A DNA stretch of 64,000 nucleotides from UKL13-2 sp043744255 (GCA_043744255.1 JAYTVA010000067.1:1-64000); one strand, 5' to 3'; positions 34,596 through 42,944 are shown, counted from the stretch's first letter. Program-made: numbers and translations. The notes: generated from the sequence alone by a model not told the origin.

Positions 34596-34619
34596 ATGCC
34601 CGGGTGGTGAAACAGGTAG
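34596..34619 (+). repeat. Partial copy of the 5' part of tRNA-Leu
   Basis: The 24 nt at 34596-34619 are identical to 34714-34737, i.e. two flanking bases plus the first 22 nt of the tRNA-Leu gene (acceptor strand and most of the D arm). After that the sequences diverge; there is no anticodon or T arm, so this is not a functional tRNA. Further on, 34659-34671 is an exact 13-nt reverse complement of tRNA bases 34737-34749. Confidence 0.85.
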
Positions 34620-34715
34620 GTCGAGCCGAGGAGTCTAAGGCTTGACGAAAACGGGCGTAGTCCGTTGTGTCGTGAACGGAGTGGTAGGCGAAATTGCAAG
34701 ACAAATGATCTAAAT

Positions 34716-34805
34716 GCCCGGGTGGTGAAACAGGTAGACACAACGGACTTAAAATCCGTCGGGACTAAACCTCCCGTACCGGTTCGATTCCGGTCCTGGG
34801 CACCA
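34716..34805 (+). tRNA. tRNA-Leu (anticodon UAA)
   Basis: A 90-nt cloverleaf with encoded CCA. The acceptor GCCCGGG pairs with CCTGGGC (one G-U). Anticodon stem ACGGA/TCCGT holds loop CTTAAAA with anticodon TAA. A long class II variable arm (CGGGA...TCCCG) and T arm ACCGG-TTCGATT-CCGGT follow. It reads UUA codons. The leader contains a partial copy of the gene and an inverted 13-nt segment. Confidence 0.97.
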
Positions 34806-34931
34806 ATTTCCTTCGCGGTCTCGTTACCGGCTGCGCGGCGTCCATGGTTTTCCAAGCGTGGTGTGCATGCAAAAAAGACAACAACAAGCAGAGATGACGT
34901 GTTCGCTGCGGCGCTGTTGCGGTGGCTGCTT

Positions 34932-35483
34932 GTGAGCGAAATCACTGCGCTATTTCAAGCCGCACGCAGCGATGACCCCGGCGCGATGGACGCGCTATTC
35001 GCCGCACTCTACGACGATCTGCGTGTTTTGGCGCGCTCGAAGTTACGGCGCACTAACGCCATGACGTCGCTTGACACCACCGCACTCGTGCACGAATCAT
35101 ATTTGCGTTTCCTCAAAGCAGGCGACCTAAAGATCGAAGATCGCCCGCACTTCCTAGCTTATGCCGCGACGGTGATGCGCTCCATCATTGTCGATATGGT
35201 GCGCCACCGTATGGCGGATCGGCGCGGCGGCGATTCGATCCAGATTACGCTCAATACCAATATCGCCGAGTCAGTCGGCGTGCGCGATGACGAGGTGATT
35301 CTGGTCAACGATGCGCTTGGAGAGTTGGCAAAAATTGATGCGCGCCTAGTGAAGGTCGTTGAGATGCGCTACTTTGCGGGCATGAGCGAGGAACAGATTG
35401 CCGAATCGCTTGGCGTGAGCACGCGCACCGTCGAGCGTGACTGGGAAAAGGCGCGGCTGTATTTGTATCGTGCGTTGAAGTAG
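34932..35483 (+). CDS. ECF-type sigma factor (TIGR02999-like)
   Basis: 183 residues from GTG 34932. Region 2 begins ITALFQAARSDDPGAMDALF, with MTSLDTTALVHESYLRFL and FLAYAATVMRSIIVDMVRHR, which are characteristic of the ECF subgroup often encoded beside Ser/Thr kinases. Region 4 has the helix-turn-helix EEQIAESLGVSTRTVERDW. No anti-sigma gene is adjacent; a Ser/Thr kinase gene starts about 20 nt downstream. In related systems (EcfP/PknT, EcfK/PknS) the kinase activates the sigma factor by phosphorylation, so a similar pairing is inferred. The exact start is uncertain; the frame is open upstream through the tRNA. Confidence 0.88.
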   Translation: MSEITALFQAARSDDPGAMDALFAALYDDLRVLARSKLRRTNAMTSLDTTALVHESYLRFLKAGDLKIEDRPHFLAYAATVMRSIIVDMVRHRMADRRGGDSIQITLNTNIAESVGVRDDEVILVNDALGELAKIDARLVKVVEMRYFAGMSEEQIAESLGVSTRTVERDWEKARLYLYRALK

Positions 35484-35502
35484 GTGCTGTCTGGAGGCTG
35501 AT

Positions 35503-38325
35503 CTGGAATATTCGCCTAAAGATTGGGAGCAGGCATTCGCGCTGATCGACGAGGTGCTTGAGCTAGCTGAAGAGGACCGTGCTGCCTGGCTCGCCAATCT
35601 GGGCCCTCAACAATCGCAGGTCAAAACCTTGTTCGAGGAATTGCTGGCTCAGCGCGGTGAAATCAAGACCGATAGCTTCCTTGATTCTCTGCCAAAATTT
35701 GACCGCTTCGATCATCCGCAGACCGGTGATGGTGCGACTGCAAAGGCACCAGCGCTGAGTGCAGGTGCTGCCGTCGGGCCGTACGTGCTGATTTGCGAAT
35801 TGGGTGTTGGTGGCATGGGCGCGGTCTGGTTGGCCGCACGCGCTGATGGCACGCTCAAGCGCACGATCGCGCTCAAGCTGCCACATCCGGGGCCATTTCA
35901 GCAGCAGCTCGCGGAGCGGTTCAGTCGTGAACGCGACATCCTTGCGGCGCTCACGCATCCGCACATCGCGCGCCTGTACGATGCCGGTAGCAGTGAAAGC
36001 GGCCAGCCCTACCTCGCGCTAGAGTATGTCGAAGGCATGCCGCTCAATGAATATTGCGCCTCAAAACGGCTCGACGTGAACGCGCGCCTCGATTTATTTT
36101 TGCAGGTATTGTCAGCCGTGCAATATGCACACACGACGCTGGTACTCCATCGCGACCTAAAGCCATCGAACATTTTGGTCACGCCGCAAGGCAGTGTGCA
36201 GTTGCTCGATTTTGGCATCGCCAAATTCATGTCCGGCAACGAGACCCACGAGACTGAGTTGACCCAAATCGGCGGCCGCGCGCTCACGCCCGATTACGCA
36301 TCGCCCGAACAGATTCTCGGCTTACCGCTCAGCACGGGTTCGGATGTGTATTCGCTCGGCGTGATCCTCTACGAACTATTGAGTGGCGCACGACCCTACA
36401 AACTCAAGCGTGGCACTCGGGGTGAATTGGAAGACGCCATTCTCGCCGTCGATGCCACCCGCCCCAGTGTGACGCTTCGTAAGCGGCTGTCCTCGCCGGA
36501 TGCAGTCGCCACAAAGTCTGTGCGCGAGCTGGAGGGCGACCTCGATGTCATCTGCCTCAAAGCGCTGAAGAAAAAAACCGAGGATCGCTTTCCCACTGTC
36601 GCGGCATTTGCCGAAGAGATTGCACGTTATCGACAAGGGCGCCCGATTCGTACACGTTCCGACAGCAATTTCTATCGAACCAAAAAGTTCGTCGCGCGGC
36701 ATCGCGTGGTGGTGGGGCTAGGCGCGTTTGCGGCAATGGCGCTGATTGTCGGCACGATTGCCGCCACCATGCAGGCACGCCGCGCGTCGGCCGAGGCCGA
36801 AGTCGCACGACAGCAAAGCGCGCGCGCTGGCGCAGTGGAGCGATTTTTAAGCGGCCTATTTAACGCGAATGCGGTCGATCAACCCGATCCGCAAGCCGCA
36901 CAGCGCCTCACTGCGCGTGAATTGCTCGATCGCGGTGCCGCGCGCATCGACAAGGAACTAGTGAATTTCCCTGACGCCAAGGCCGATGTGTTGCAGACCT
37001 TGAGCAAGATGTACGGCGACCTCGGCGAATGGGATCGTGCCATCGAGTTTGACCGTGATCGGCTCGCCCTGGTGGCGAAGTTGCACGGCAGGCGCTCGTT
37101 GCGTTACGTCGAGGCGCTGAGTTTGAGCGCGTTTCGACTCAACGGTGCACGGCGCTTTGACGCCGAGGTACTAAAGCAGACGGCGGAGGGCAAGCAGATC
37201 TTGACTGAGCTACAGCAGGACAAGAGCGTGGAGTACGGCGCGCTGTTGCGTATGGAGGCGACGGTCTTGCGACAAACCGATCTCGACGCCGCCGTGGAAA
37301 GCGCACGTCGCGCCGTCGAAATCATGCAGCCCTTGAATGACCAGTCCCGCGATTTTGCCAAGCGCCTCGGCAGCGCATGGGGCGATCTGGGCATGACCTA
37401 CGTTGCACGCGGGAATTATTTGCAAGCGAACGATGCGCTAGCGCGGGCCTACAAACTGCACGCTGATTTACACGGCGGTGAATTCCTGGATTCGGCTTTC
37501 ATTGAAGCCTTGTGGGGCACGGTGGATGCCGTGCGCGGTGAGTTTGATGATGCCGAACGCCGCCTGCGCAGTGGTGCGGACAAGGTGCGCCGCGCAGTCG
37601 GTGCCAACCAGCCCGCTAGCGTCTATACCGATACCGTGCTCGGTGTGTTCTTGCATAACACAGGGCGTGGTGAGGAAGGTCGCAAGCTGGTGGATGAAGC
37701 GCGGCAGCGGATCGCGCAAAAGCTCGGCGCGCTGCATCCACGCACAGTCGATGCGCAGGTGTCGTACGCCGAGCTGTTGATTGCCGATGGCCGATATGAT
37801 GAAGCCATTGCCTTGGTAACGCCGCTCATCAATGATGAAACGCCACATCGCGCGGGGGCCGAAATTGCGTGGGCGAGTGCGTTATTGCATGGGCGCGACT
37901 TTGCCTCAGCGGCGGCACCACTCAAGAGCGCCATCGACGCACTGGAAGCGCGTAAGGCGCGCAATGGCCGGCGTTGGACAGAGGCGATGTTGAGCAGGGG
38001 CACATTGAATTTATTGCGTGACGACTTGGCAAGCGCGAAAAGTGATTTCAATGTGGTTGCGGCCGCAGTCGCGGAAGCGGGCATGGGCCCGCAGTTTGTG
38101 GTGCGCGTGCAGCTTGGCCTCGCGCGGGTGGCGTTGGGCGCGCGCGACCTGAGACTGGCGCAAGAACATTTGGCGCGCGCGGAAGGTGCCGCGAGCGAGT
38201 CGCGGGTAAAAGGCCGCCTCGGCATCCTCGTTGGCGAAATCGAGCGGGTACGCGGCTGTGTTGCCGATGTCAGCGCGGGGCGCGTAGCTAAGTCATTGTC
38301 TGGTAAAGCTATTTGTCCGTTGTGA
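35503..38325 (+). CDS. Membrane Ser/Thr protein kinase with TPR-like sensor region
   Basis: 940 residues if it starts at CTG 35503; 923 from GTG 35554. Family-typical sequence (DWEQAFALIDEVL) already precedes the GTG, and GGAGG sits 5 nt before the CTG. The kinase domain has the glycine loop ELGVGGMGAVWLA, catalytic loop LHRDLKPSNIL, LLDFGIAKF and YASPEQ. A single transmembrane helix (VVVGLGAFAAMALIVG, about 385-405 from the GTG) is followed by about 500 residues of TPR-like helical repeats, predicted periplasmic. Likely partner of the adjacent ECF sigma factor. Activating signal unknown. Confidence 0.9.
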   Translation: MEYSPKDWEQAFALIDEVLELAEEDRAAWLANLGPQQSQVKTLFEELLAQRGEIKTDSFLDSLPKFDRFDHPQTGDGATAKAPALSAGAAVGPYVLICELGVGGMGAVWLAARADGTLKRTIALKLPHPGPFQQQLAERFSRERDILAALTHPHIARLYDAGSSESGQPYLALEYVEGMPLNEYCASKRLDVNARLDLFLQVLSAVQYAHTTLVLHRDLKPSNILVTPQGSVQLLDFGIAKFMSGNETHETELTQIGGRALTPDYASPEQILGLPLSTGSDVYSLGVILYELLSGARPYKLKRGTRGELEDAILAVDATRPSVTLRKRLSSPDAVATKSVRELEGDLDVICLKALKKKTEDRFPTVAAFAEEIARYRQGRPIRTRSDSNFYRTKKFVARHRVVVGLGAFAAMALIVGTIAATMQARRASAEAEVARQQSARAGAVERFLSGLFNANAVDQPDPQAAQRLTARELLDRGAARIDKELVNFPDAKADVLQTLSKMYGDLGEWDRAIEFDRDRLALVAKLHGRRSLRYVEALSLSAFRLNGARRFDAEVLKQTAEGKQILTELQQDKSVEYGALLRMEATVLRQTDLDAAVESARRAVEIMQPLNDQSRDFAKRLGSAWGDLGMTYVARGNYLQANDALARAYKLHADLHGGEFLDSAFIEALWGTVDAVRGEFDDAERRLRSGADKVRRAVGANQPASVYTDTVLGVFLHNTGRGEEGRKLVDEARQRIAQKLGALHPRTVDAQVSYAELLIADGRYDEAIALVTPLINDETPHRAGAEIAWASALLHGRDFASAAAPLKSAIDALEARKARNGRRWTEAMLSRGTLNLLRDDLASAKSDFNVVAAAVAEAGMGPQFVVRVQLGLARVALGARDLRLAQEHLARAEGAASESRVKGRLGILVGEIERVRGCVADVSAGRVAKSLSGKAICPL

Positions 38326-38331
38326 ACTCAT

Positions 38332-38389
38332 AATTTCGCGCCGTGGCTAGACGGAACCTGCAGTATTTTTGGCCGTCTGGTGCGAAATT
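38332..38389. repeat. Imperfect inverted repeat after the kinase gene
   Basis: AATTTCGCGCC plus AGACGG (38332-38342, 38349-38354) pairs with CCGTCT plus GGTGCGAAATT (38373-38389), interrupted by a 6-nt bulge and one mismatch. It would fold into a long hairpin at the 3' end of the kinase transcript. There is no T-tract, so it may be an RNA-stability stem rather than a terminator. Confidence 0.6.
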
Positions 38390-38571
38390 CGGCGCTAACC
38401 AAAAAATATTTTGCGAAGACTGTCGGAATCGCCATATAAATTACGTTTACTCAAGTAGGGACAGTTTTTTTCAGCAGAAACGGCCACACCGGGTCTGACA
38501 GAAGAGCTGGCACGCGGGCAACCGCCTCCCGGTAAGTTGGCATTGTTTGTTACCAACATTGAGGGCACCAC

Positions 38572-39099
38572 ATGAATTTGCAAACTGTTCGGGGTTTGGT
38601 CATCCAAAATTGGGTCAGCCTGCCTCGCCGCGCACACGCGCCCGCCGTCGAAGATGCTGCGTACAACCAGCGGTTTACCTCAGTGTTTAACACCTCCTAC
38701 TTGCGCGCGACCATTGAGGGATTGTGTGTCGATGAATTGGCGAAACACGCCACCCCGTTCGAAGAAACGGTCATCGGTACTGGCGTAGATTTTCGGCAAT
38801 CGATAGTGGCACACCATGACAGCACCATTTTTGTGCGAGGCCACGTGGTGGATTTGTCCGCGAGCTTGGTGACCTTTTACGTGGTCGCCATGCAAGATGA
38901 CAAAATGATCGGCTCTGGCACCTACAATTTTGCGGTCATGTCACGGGCAACGACTGCCGCTGAGATCCGTCGCGAAAACGAACTGCCACGCGCACCGCGC
39001 TCGCCGCCATTGCCACCGCGATTCGATGTTGAGCGTCGCCTGCAAGCGCGAAATGAGCGGAGCGCGACCGAGCGTACCCAGCCCGGTGTTGCGCAGTGA
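38572..39099 (+). CDS. Hotdog-fold thioesterase-like protein
   Basis: 175 residues. The pattern EETVIGTGVDFRQSIVAHHDSTIFVRGHVVDLSASLVTFYVVAMQDDKMIGSGTYN, described here in pieces (GTGVDFRQSI, VTFYVVAMQDDKMIGSGTY), fits FlK-like acyl-CoA thioesterases with a hotdog fold (about 20-125). An Arg/Pro-rich tail (about 135-175) follows. A GAGGG element precedes ATG 38572. It is on the same strand as the kinase but 246 nt away. Substrate unknown; a non-enzymatic hotdog protein is possible. Confidence 0.65.
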   Translation: MNLQTVRGLVIQNWVSLPRRAHAPAVEDAAYNQRFTSVFNTSYLRATIEGLCVDELAKHATPFEETVIGTGVDFRQSIVAHHDSTIFVRGHVVDLSASLVTFYVVAMQDDKMIGSGTYNFAVMSRATTAAEIRRENELPRAPRSPPLPPRFDVERRLQARNERSATERTQPGVAQ

Positions 39100-39122
39100 A
39101 CACTACCCACAAAGGAGTCACG

Positions 39123-39314
39123 ATGATGAGCATAACCGCCCAGCCGTCTTTTGCCGCTTGGTGCACGCAATACGGCGGCCTCACCCTTCGGGCTGTTCTT
39201 TTTACGGTCCTCTGGGTCGCCCTAACCCTAGTACTGGTCGGCGATATGCTGGGGAGTCGCAGCGCGCCGCAAGACCTACAGGCAGGTGTGCCGGTGATGG
39301 TGGCGCGGCACTGA
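39123..39314 (+). CDS. Small single-pass membrane protein
   Basis: 63 residues from ATG 39123 (or 39126). A strong SD AAAGGAG lies 5 nt upstream, which makes translation likely. One hydrophobic helix (LRAVLFTVLWVALTLVLVG, about 22-40) is flanked by polar ends. It follows the thioesterase-like gene by 23 nt, probably in the same transcript. No recognised family. Confidence 0.55.
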   Translation: MMSITAQPSFAAWCTQYGGLTLRAVLFTVLWVALTLVLVGDMLGSRSAPQDLQAGVPVMVARH

Positions 39315-39580
39315 CTGGTGCCTCAGTTCGGCATGTTGTCGGAAACACTGCTGCTATTTCGCGCACCGTGCAGAGTCCGACGTGCTCGAACAGATGGTGC
39401 CACTGACTGACTGGCACTGGGCTGCACCGTCAGCTGAGTATCAGTCGTCGAGAAAATTTTAAGCGGTTCGACTATCCGTATTGGATGGTTCGGTTGCTCA
39501 CGGGGCCGTACGAACGGTTTCATCAAGCGCTGCTAGGACTTGGCGGCAGACCCAACAACATCTCTCTGCGGGGGCCTCAA

Positions 39581-40126
39581 ATGGAAAAAAGCGCGACAGA
39601 ACAGAACAGAACAGAACAGAACAGAACAGAACATAGTCCGACTAAATAGCAAATTCGCCCGTATTGCCACCTTCCTATTTCTGTGGGGAATCGGAGGCGT
39701 TGGCTCTGCATTTGCGCAGTCGTGTGCCGCTCCCACCGACTTGGGGGCGACGGTGACTTTGCAGTCCGCTGGAAAGATTGTTCACGTGGAGTGGCTGACG
39801 CTGGTGGCTGACACGCCTGATAGCGTAATTATCGATGACGAGCTAACGCCAGTGCGGAGCGTAATGTCCTCTTATGGCGCAACAACGACGGCACCGTAGC
39901 TGTGTGGCTCATGAACGGCAGCACTCTCATCAGCGGTGCCGGCATTCTCGGCCCCAGCACAGTCTGGCGGGTCACTCATATCGGCGACTACAACGGGGAT
40001 GGCAAGGCCGACCTAATGTGGCGCAACACCACCGATGGTTCGATCACGATGTGGTTGATGAGTGGCGGCACGACCATTGGTGCGGCGGGGCTGGTGGGGG
40101 CGGGGGGGTGGAGGGTGGTGCCGTAG
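39581..40126 (+). pseudogene. Frameshifted FG-GAP/VCBS secreted protein remnant
   Basis: Three pieces in different frames. From ATG 39581 a short frame enters a (ACAGA)7 tract and stops at 39647. In a second frame there is a good signal peptide (ARIATFLFLWGIGGVGSAFAQ) and about 50 more residues, ending at 39899. In a third frame, open from about 39839, lies an FG-GAP-type repeat (LLWRNNDGTVAVWLMNG ... DYNGDGKADLMWRNTTDG) ending at 40126. Full-length relatives have many such repeats, so most of the protein is missing. One more repeat unit in the tract would join the first two pieces. Judged a decaying gene, possibly once phase-variable. Confidence 0.65.
39596..39633. repeat. Pentanucleotide tandem repeat (ACAGA)7
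   Basis: Seven perfect ACAGA units plus ACA. It lies 15 nt downstream of the A of ATG 39581 and upstream of the signal-peptide frame. Because each unit is 5 nt, copy-number change shifts the reading frame, as in known contingency loci. Confidence 0.95.
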
Positions 40127-40232
40127 CTGTCGCGCGGCTACTCAAGTGTTGGTTGCATTCATCGTTAACGCTGCATGTGTTCAGTGCTGTACCGGGTGTT
40201 GCAATGTGCGCAATCAGTCGGAGAGCGCTGGG

Positions 40233-41227
40233 CTAACGCCGATTCATCCGTGCCCGTTTGTCCAGCGCTCTCCAAATCATTCTGGTTGTGCTGCCGTCTG
40301 CGGTTCCAGCCCGAATTCGTTTGCGCCAAACAGTCGGGAGTCCCCGAAGGCCATCGAGTTTTGCTCGAAGCCAGGTGCGCGATTGGCCGCGTTTCGCTAG
40401 CACCAGGAGCGCAATAAAGCTCATGCCCATGTGCAGCGGCAGGAGGAGCCAGAGAAGAGCGTTTGGCATGTTCTTCACGTACGTCCACATCAAATTTCGA
40501 TGCCCGTGGTAAACCGCGAACTCGCTGTGCTGACTACCGGTCGTCGCTGAGCCCACGTGGTAAGCAATCGCAGACGGAATCAACAAGCAGTGATGACCAG
40601 CGAGGCGCAAGCGAAATCCGAGGTCCACGTCTTCCATGTAGCAAAAAAAATCTTCGTCGAATCCGCCGACCTCAACCAGCGCTGACTGTTTGTAGATGGC
40701 CGCAGCGGCGCACGGTGAAAATACTTCAATTTCGCTAAGGTCGGTGTTCTCTGCGCGCGCCGCACCATGCTTGCGACGCCATGCCAAGCCAAGCCGCTTA
40801 TGTGGTATGTATCGCCGAGGCCATCAAGTCGCGAATGATCGTTTGCCATGACCAGTTGTGTCGCGAACATTGCGCAGGTGGGGTAGCGGGCGCTGGCGTC
40901 AATCAAGGTTGAAAGCCAATCCTGCGCGATGAACGCATCGGGGTTGATGAGTGCGATCCATTCACAATCATCTAGCGCCGCGATGCCCACGTTGTTGGCT
41001 TTTGCAAAGCCCAGATTGCTCTGCATCCGAATGTATTCGAGGTGATGTTTCTCTGAAAACGGTAACGTATCAGGCTGATTTTCGCTGGCGTTATCGATTA
41101 CGACCACGCGCGAGAACGGGGTGGATTGTTGATCGATAGCGTCGATGCAGCGCGTCAACAGCTCCCAAGAATTCCAATTGACGATGATTGCGCCGACGCG
41201 CGCCACACTTGATCGAGGCTCAATCAA
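40233..41227 (-). pseudogene. Family 2 glycosyltransferase with a 5-bp frameshift
   Basis: Two overlapping frames together give one GT2 (rhamnosyltransferase-like) protein of about 330 residues. The N-terminal part (VGAIIVNWNSWELLTRC, IALINPDAF) is read from 41227. The C-terminal part (AAAIYKQSALVEVGGFDEDFF, CYMEDVDLGFRLRLAG) is read in another frame. The break is at 40783-40795, where GCCAA is present twice. Removing one copy restores HISGLAWRRKHGA and the full frame. It may be a real mutation, a slippage-prone switch, or a sequencing error. The start overlaps the tctC stop by 8 nt. It would transfer a sugar to a surface glycan if repaired. Confidence 0.85.
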
Positions 41228-42188
41228 TTCGCGCCCCCGATTTTTTCGCCACCTCCGCCCACTTGGCGATGTCGTTCTTCAACATCGTGGCGGCCTCCTC
41301 TGGGCGATTGGCAACAATATCTGCGCCCTGCGCGGCAAAGCGATCCGCCAGATCCTGAATCGCCAGTACCTTGACCGACGCTGCGTGCAGTTTCGCCAAC
41401 ACATCCTTCGGTGTCGCCGCAGGAGCGAACAGGCCAAAGAAATTCGTCGATTCGAATCCCGGATAGCCGGATTCGGCAACCGTTGGTACCTCGGGAAATT
41501 GCTTCGCGCGCTTCGGGCCCGTCACCGCCAACGCGCGCACCTTGCCCGACTTGACCAGTGCACCGACAGAAATCGTCGAGTCGTACATGATCGAAATTTG
41601 TCCTGACAACAAATCGGGGAACACAAACGCGCTGCCTTTGTAGGGAATGTGCGCGATCTCGGTGCCGTTGAGGTTGTTGAATAACTCGCCGGTGAGGTGC
41701 GAGATGGTGCCGTTGCCGCTGGAGCCAAAATTGAGTTTGCCGGGGTTCGCTTTGGCGTGTGCGACCAATTCACGCAGAGAGGTTGCGGGCAGGCTGGGGT
41801 TCACCACCACCACGTTTTGTGACACCGACAACATCGTGATCGGCGCGAAGTCCTTGATCGGATCGTAGGGCAACTTTTTGTACAGGCTGGGCGCAATGGC
41901 GTGATTGCTGCTGGTACCGATGGTGAGTGTGTAGCCGTCAGGGGTGGCCTTGGCCACCGCGTCAGCGCCAATGGTGCCACCCGCACCTGGTTTGTTTTCG
42001 ATGATGACCTGCTGCTTTAATTCCTCGGAAAGTTTCACCGCAAAATCGCGTGAAAGAATATCAGTCGCGCCGCCGGGCGGAAAGCCGATCACGATCTTGA
42101 TCGGCTTGGTCGGAAATGTTTGTGCGCAACCGATAGTCGACGCAACGAATGTAGAGAGGGCGACTACACACAGCATGAGAAATTTCAT
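41220..42188 (-). CDS. TctC-family (Bug) periplasmic solute-binding protein
   Basis: 322 residues. Signal peptide to ASTIGCAQ, then FPTKPIKIVIGFPPGGATDILSR in pieces (KPIKIVIGFPPGGATD), the family's opening signature. NPGKLNFGSSGNGTISHLTG and HIPYKGSA form the ligand cleft. These proteins bind carboxylated ligands and are strongly expanded in Burkholderiales, often as orphans without TctAB. No tctA or tctB is nearby, so the partner transporter is unknown. Located upstream of, and overlapping, the frameshifted GT2. Confidence 0.93.
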   Translation of the reverse strand: MKFLMLCVVALSTFVASTIGCAQTFPTKPIKIVIGFPPGGATDILSRDFAVKLSEELKQQVIIENKPGAGGTIGADAVAKATPDGYTLTIGTSSNHAIAPSLYKKLPYDPIKDFAPITMLSVSQNVVVVNPSLPATSLRELVAHAKANPGKLNFGSSGNGTISHLTGELFNNLNGTEIAHIPYKGSAFVFPDLLSGQISIMYDSTISVGALVKSGKVRALAVTGPKRAKQFPEVPTVAESGYPGFESTNFFGLFAPAATPKDVLAKLHAASVKVLAIQDLADRFAAQGADIVANRPEEAATMLKNDIAKWAEVAKKSGARID

Positions 42189-42301
42189 TCGGATTCCTTG
42201 GCAATGGGAGCGGAGGGCGCGGTGTTAGACTGCATTTTTTCAGAGCAGGCGCGCCGGCAAATTTTCAGCGCACTGGCTCATCAATACACAACAGTGCACA
42301 A

Positions 42302-42529
42302 ATGATACCTGCTCGCTACACCTCCGTCGTATTCGCTTTTGTGATGTCGTTCATGATGGCATTGCTGATCTCTGGCATCCTGACATTCGTCAATCTTGGT
42401 TGGATCGATGGTTTCTTGCTGTTGTGGATGCGCTCATTTTTGATCGCCTGGCTCAGCGCGTTTTGTGCGGTGCTGTTGCTGCTGCCGGTGGCGCGCCGCT
42501 TGGTCGCACTGGTCGTCGCGGCAAAATGA
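42302..42529 (+). CDS. DUF2798 small membrane protein
   Basis: 75 residues with two transmembrane helices (VVFAFVMSFMMALLISGIL and FLIAWLSAFCAVLLLLPVA) linked by a short loop with WIDGFLLLWMRS. The pattern and length match DUF2798, whose function is unknown. It starts with ATG 42302, 113 nt from the divergent tctC-like gene. Confidence 0.8.
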   Translation: MIPARYTSVVFAFVMSFMMALLISGILTFVNLGWIDGFLLLWMRSFLIAWLSAFCAVLLLLPVARRLVALVVAAK

Positions 42530-42557
42530 CCTCGAACTTCAATCGGGAATCGCACAT

Positions 42558-42944
42558 ATGAAACGCCTCTGGATTGCCGTGCTTTTCACCTGTGCGAGTG
42601 CTCACGCTGCCGATCATGTTGGCACCTGCACTGAGCGCACCGGCATCGACAAGGCGCGTTGCGAACGCCATTCCATCATGGCTAAAAAATGTGGCGCGCT
42701 CAGAGGCGACGCACACTTCAGCTGTGATCGAGAATTCCTCATCGCCAACCCGCTCGACTGCAATCAGCTCACCGACAACGGCAAAGACAAAGACAAAGAC
42801 AAAGACAAAGACAAAGGAAAAGGCAAAGCGAAAGCCAGTTGCGAAGCCGAAGGCAATGCATTCAAAACCTGCGAGGCACAGCTGGGGATTGCGTTTATGA
42901 AATGCGTGAAAACAACCACGGGCGAAAGCCCGCTGGGGCATTGA
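42558..42944 (+). CDS. Secreted Cys-rich protein with Lys-Asp repeat linker
   Basis: 128 residues. Signal peptide ends at SAHAA. The mature protein has eight cysteines (GTC, ARC, KKC, FSC, LDC, ASC, KTC, MKC), which suggests four disulfides in the periplasm or outside. Its two halves are joined by a (KD)n/KGKGK linker encoded by five perfect AAAGAC units (42783-42812). No family recognised. It lies 28 nt after the DUF2798 gene and 49 nt before the YfhO-like gene, all on the plus strand. Confidence 0.65.
   Translation: MKRLWIAVLFTCASAHAADHVGTCTERTGIDKARCERHSIMAKKCGALRGDAHFSCDREFLIANPLDCNQLTDNGKDKDKDKDKDKGKGKAKASCEAEGNAFKTCEAQLGIAFMKCVKTTTGESPLGH
42783..42812. repeat. Hexanucleotide repeat (AAAGAC)5
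   Basis: Five perfect AAAGAC units plus AAAG, coding in frame for Lys-Asp pairs. Copy-number change would lengthen or shorten the linker without a frameshift. Confidence 0.95.

Noticed and set aside
34598..34690. A second tRNA-Leu gene
   Set aside because: Only the first 22 nt match; no anticodon arm, T arm or acceptor partner can be formed.
34665..34931. N-terminal extension of the ECF sigma factor
   Set aside because: The open frame runs through the tRNA gene; sigma region 2 begins right after GTG 34932.
39596..39633. CRISPR-like or mobile-element repeat
   Set aside because: It is a simple 5-bp microsatellite with no spacers and no terminal repeats.
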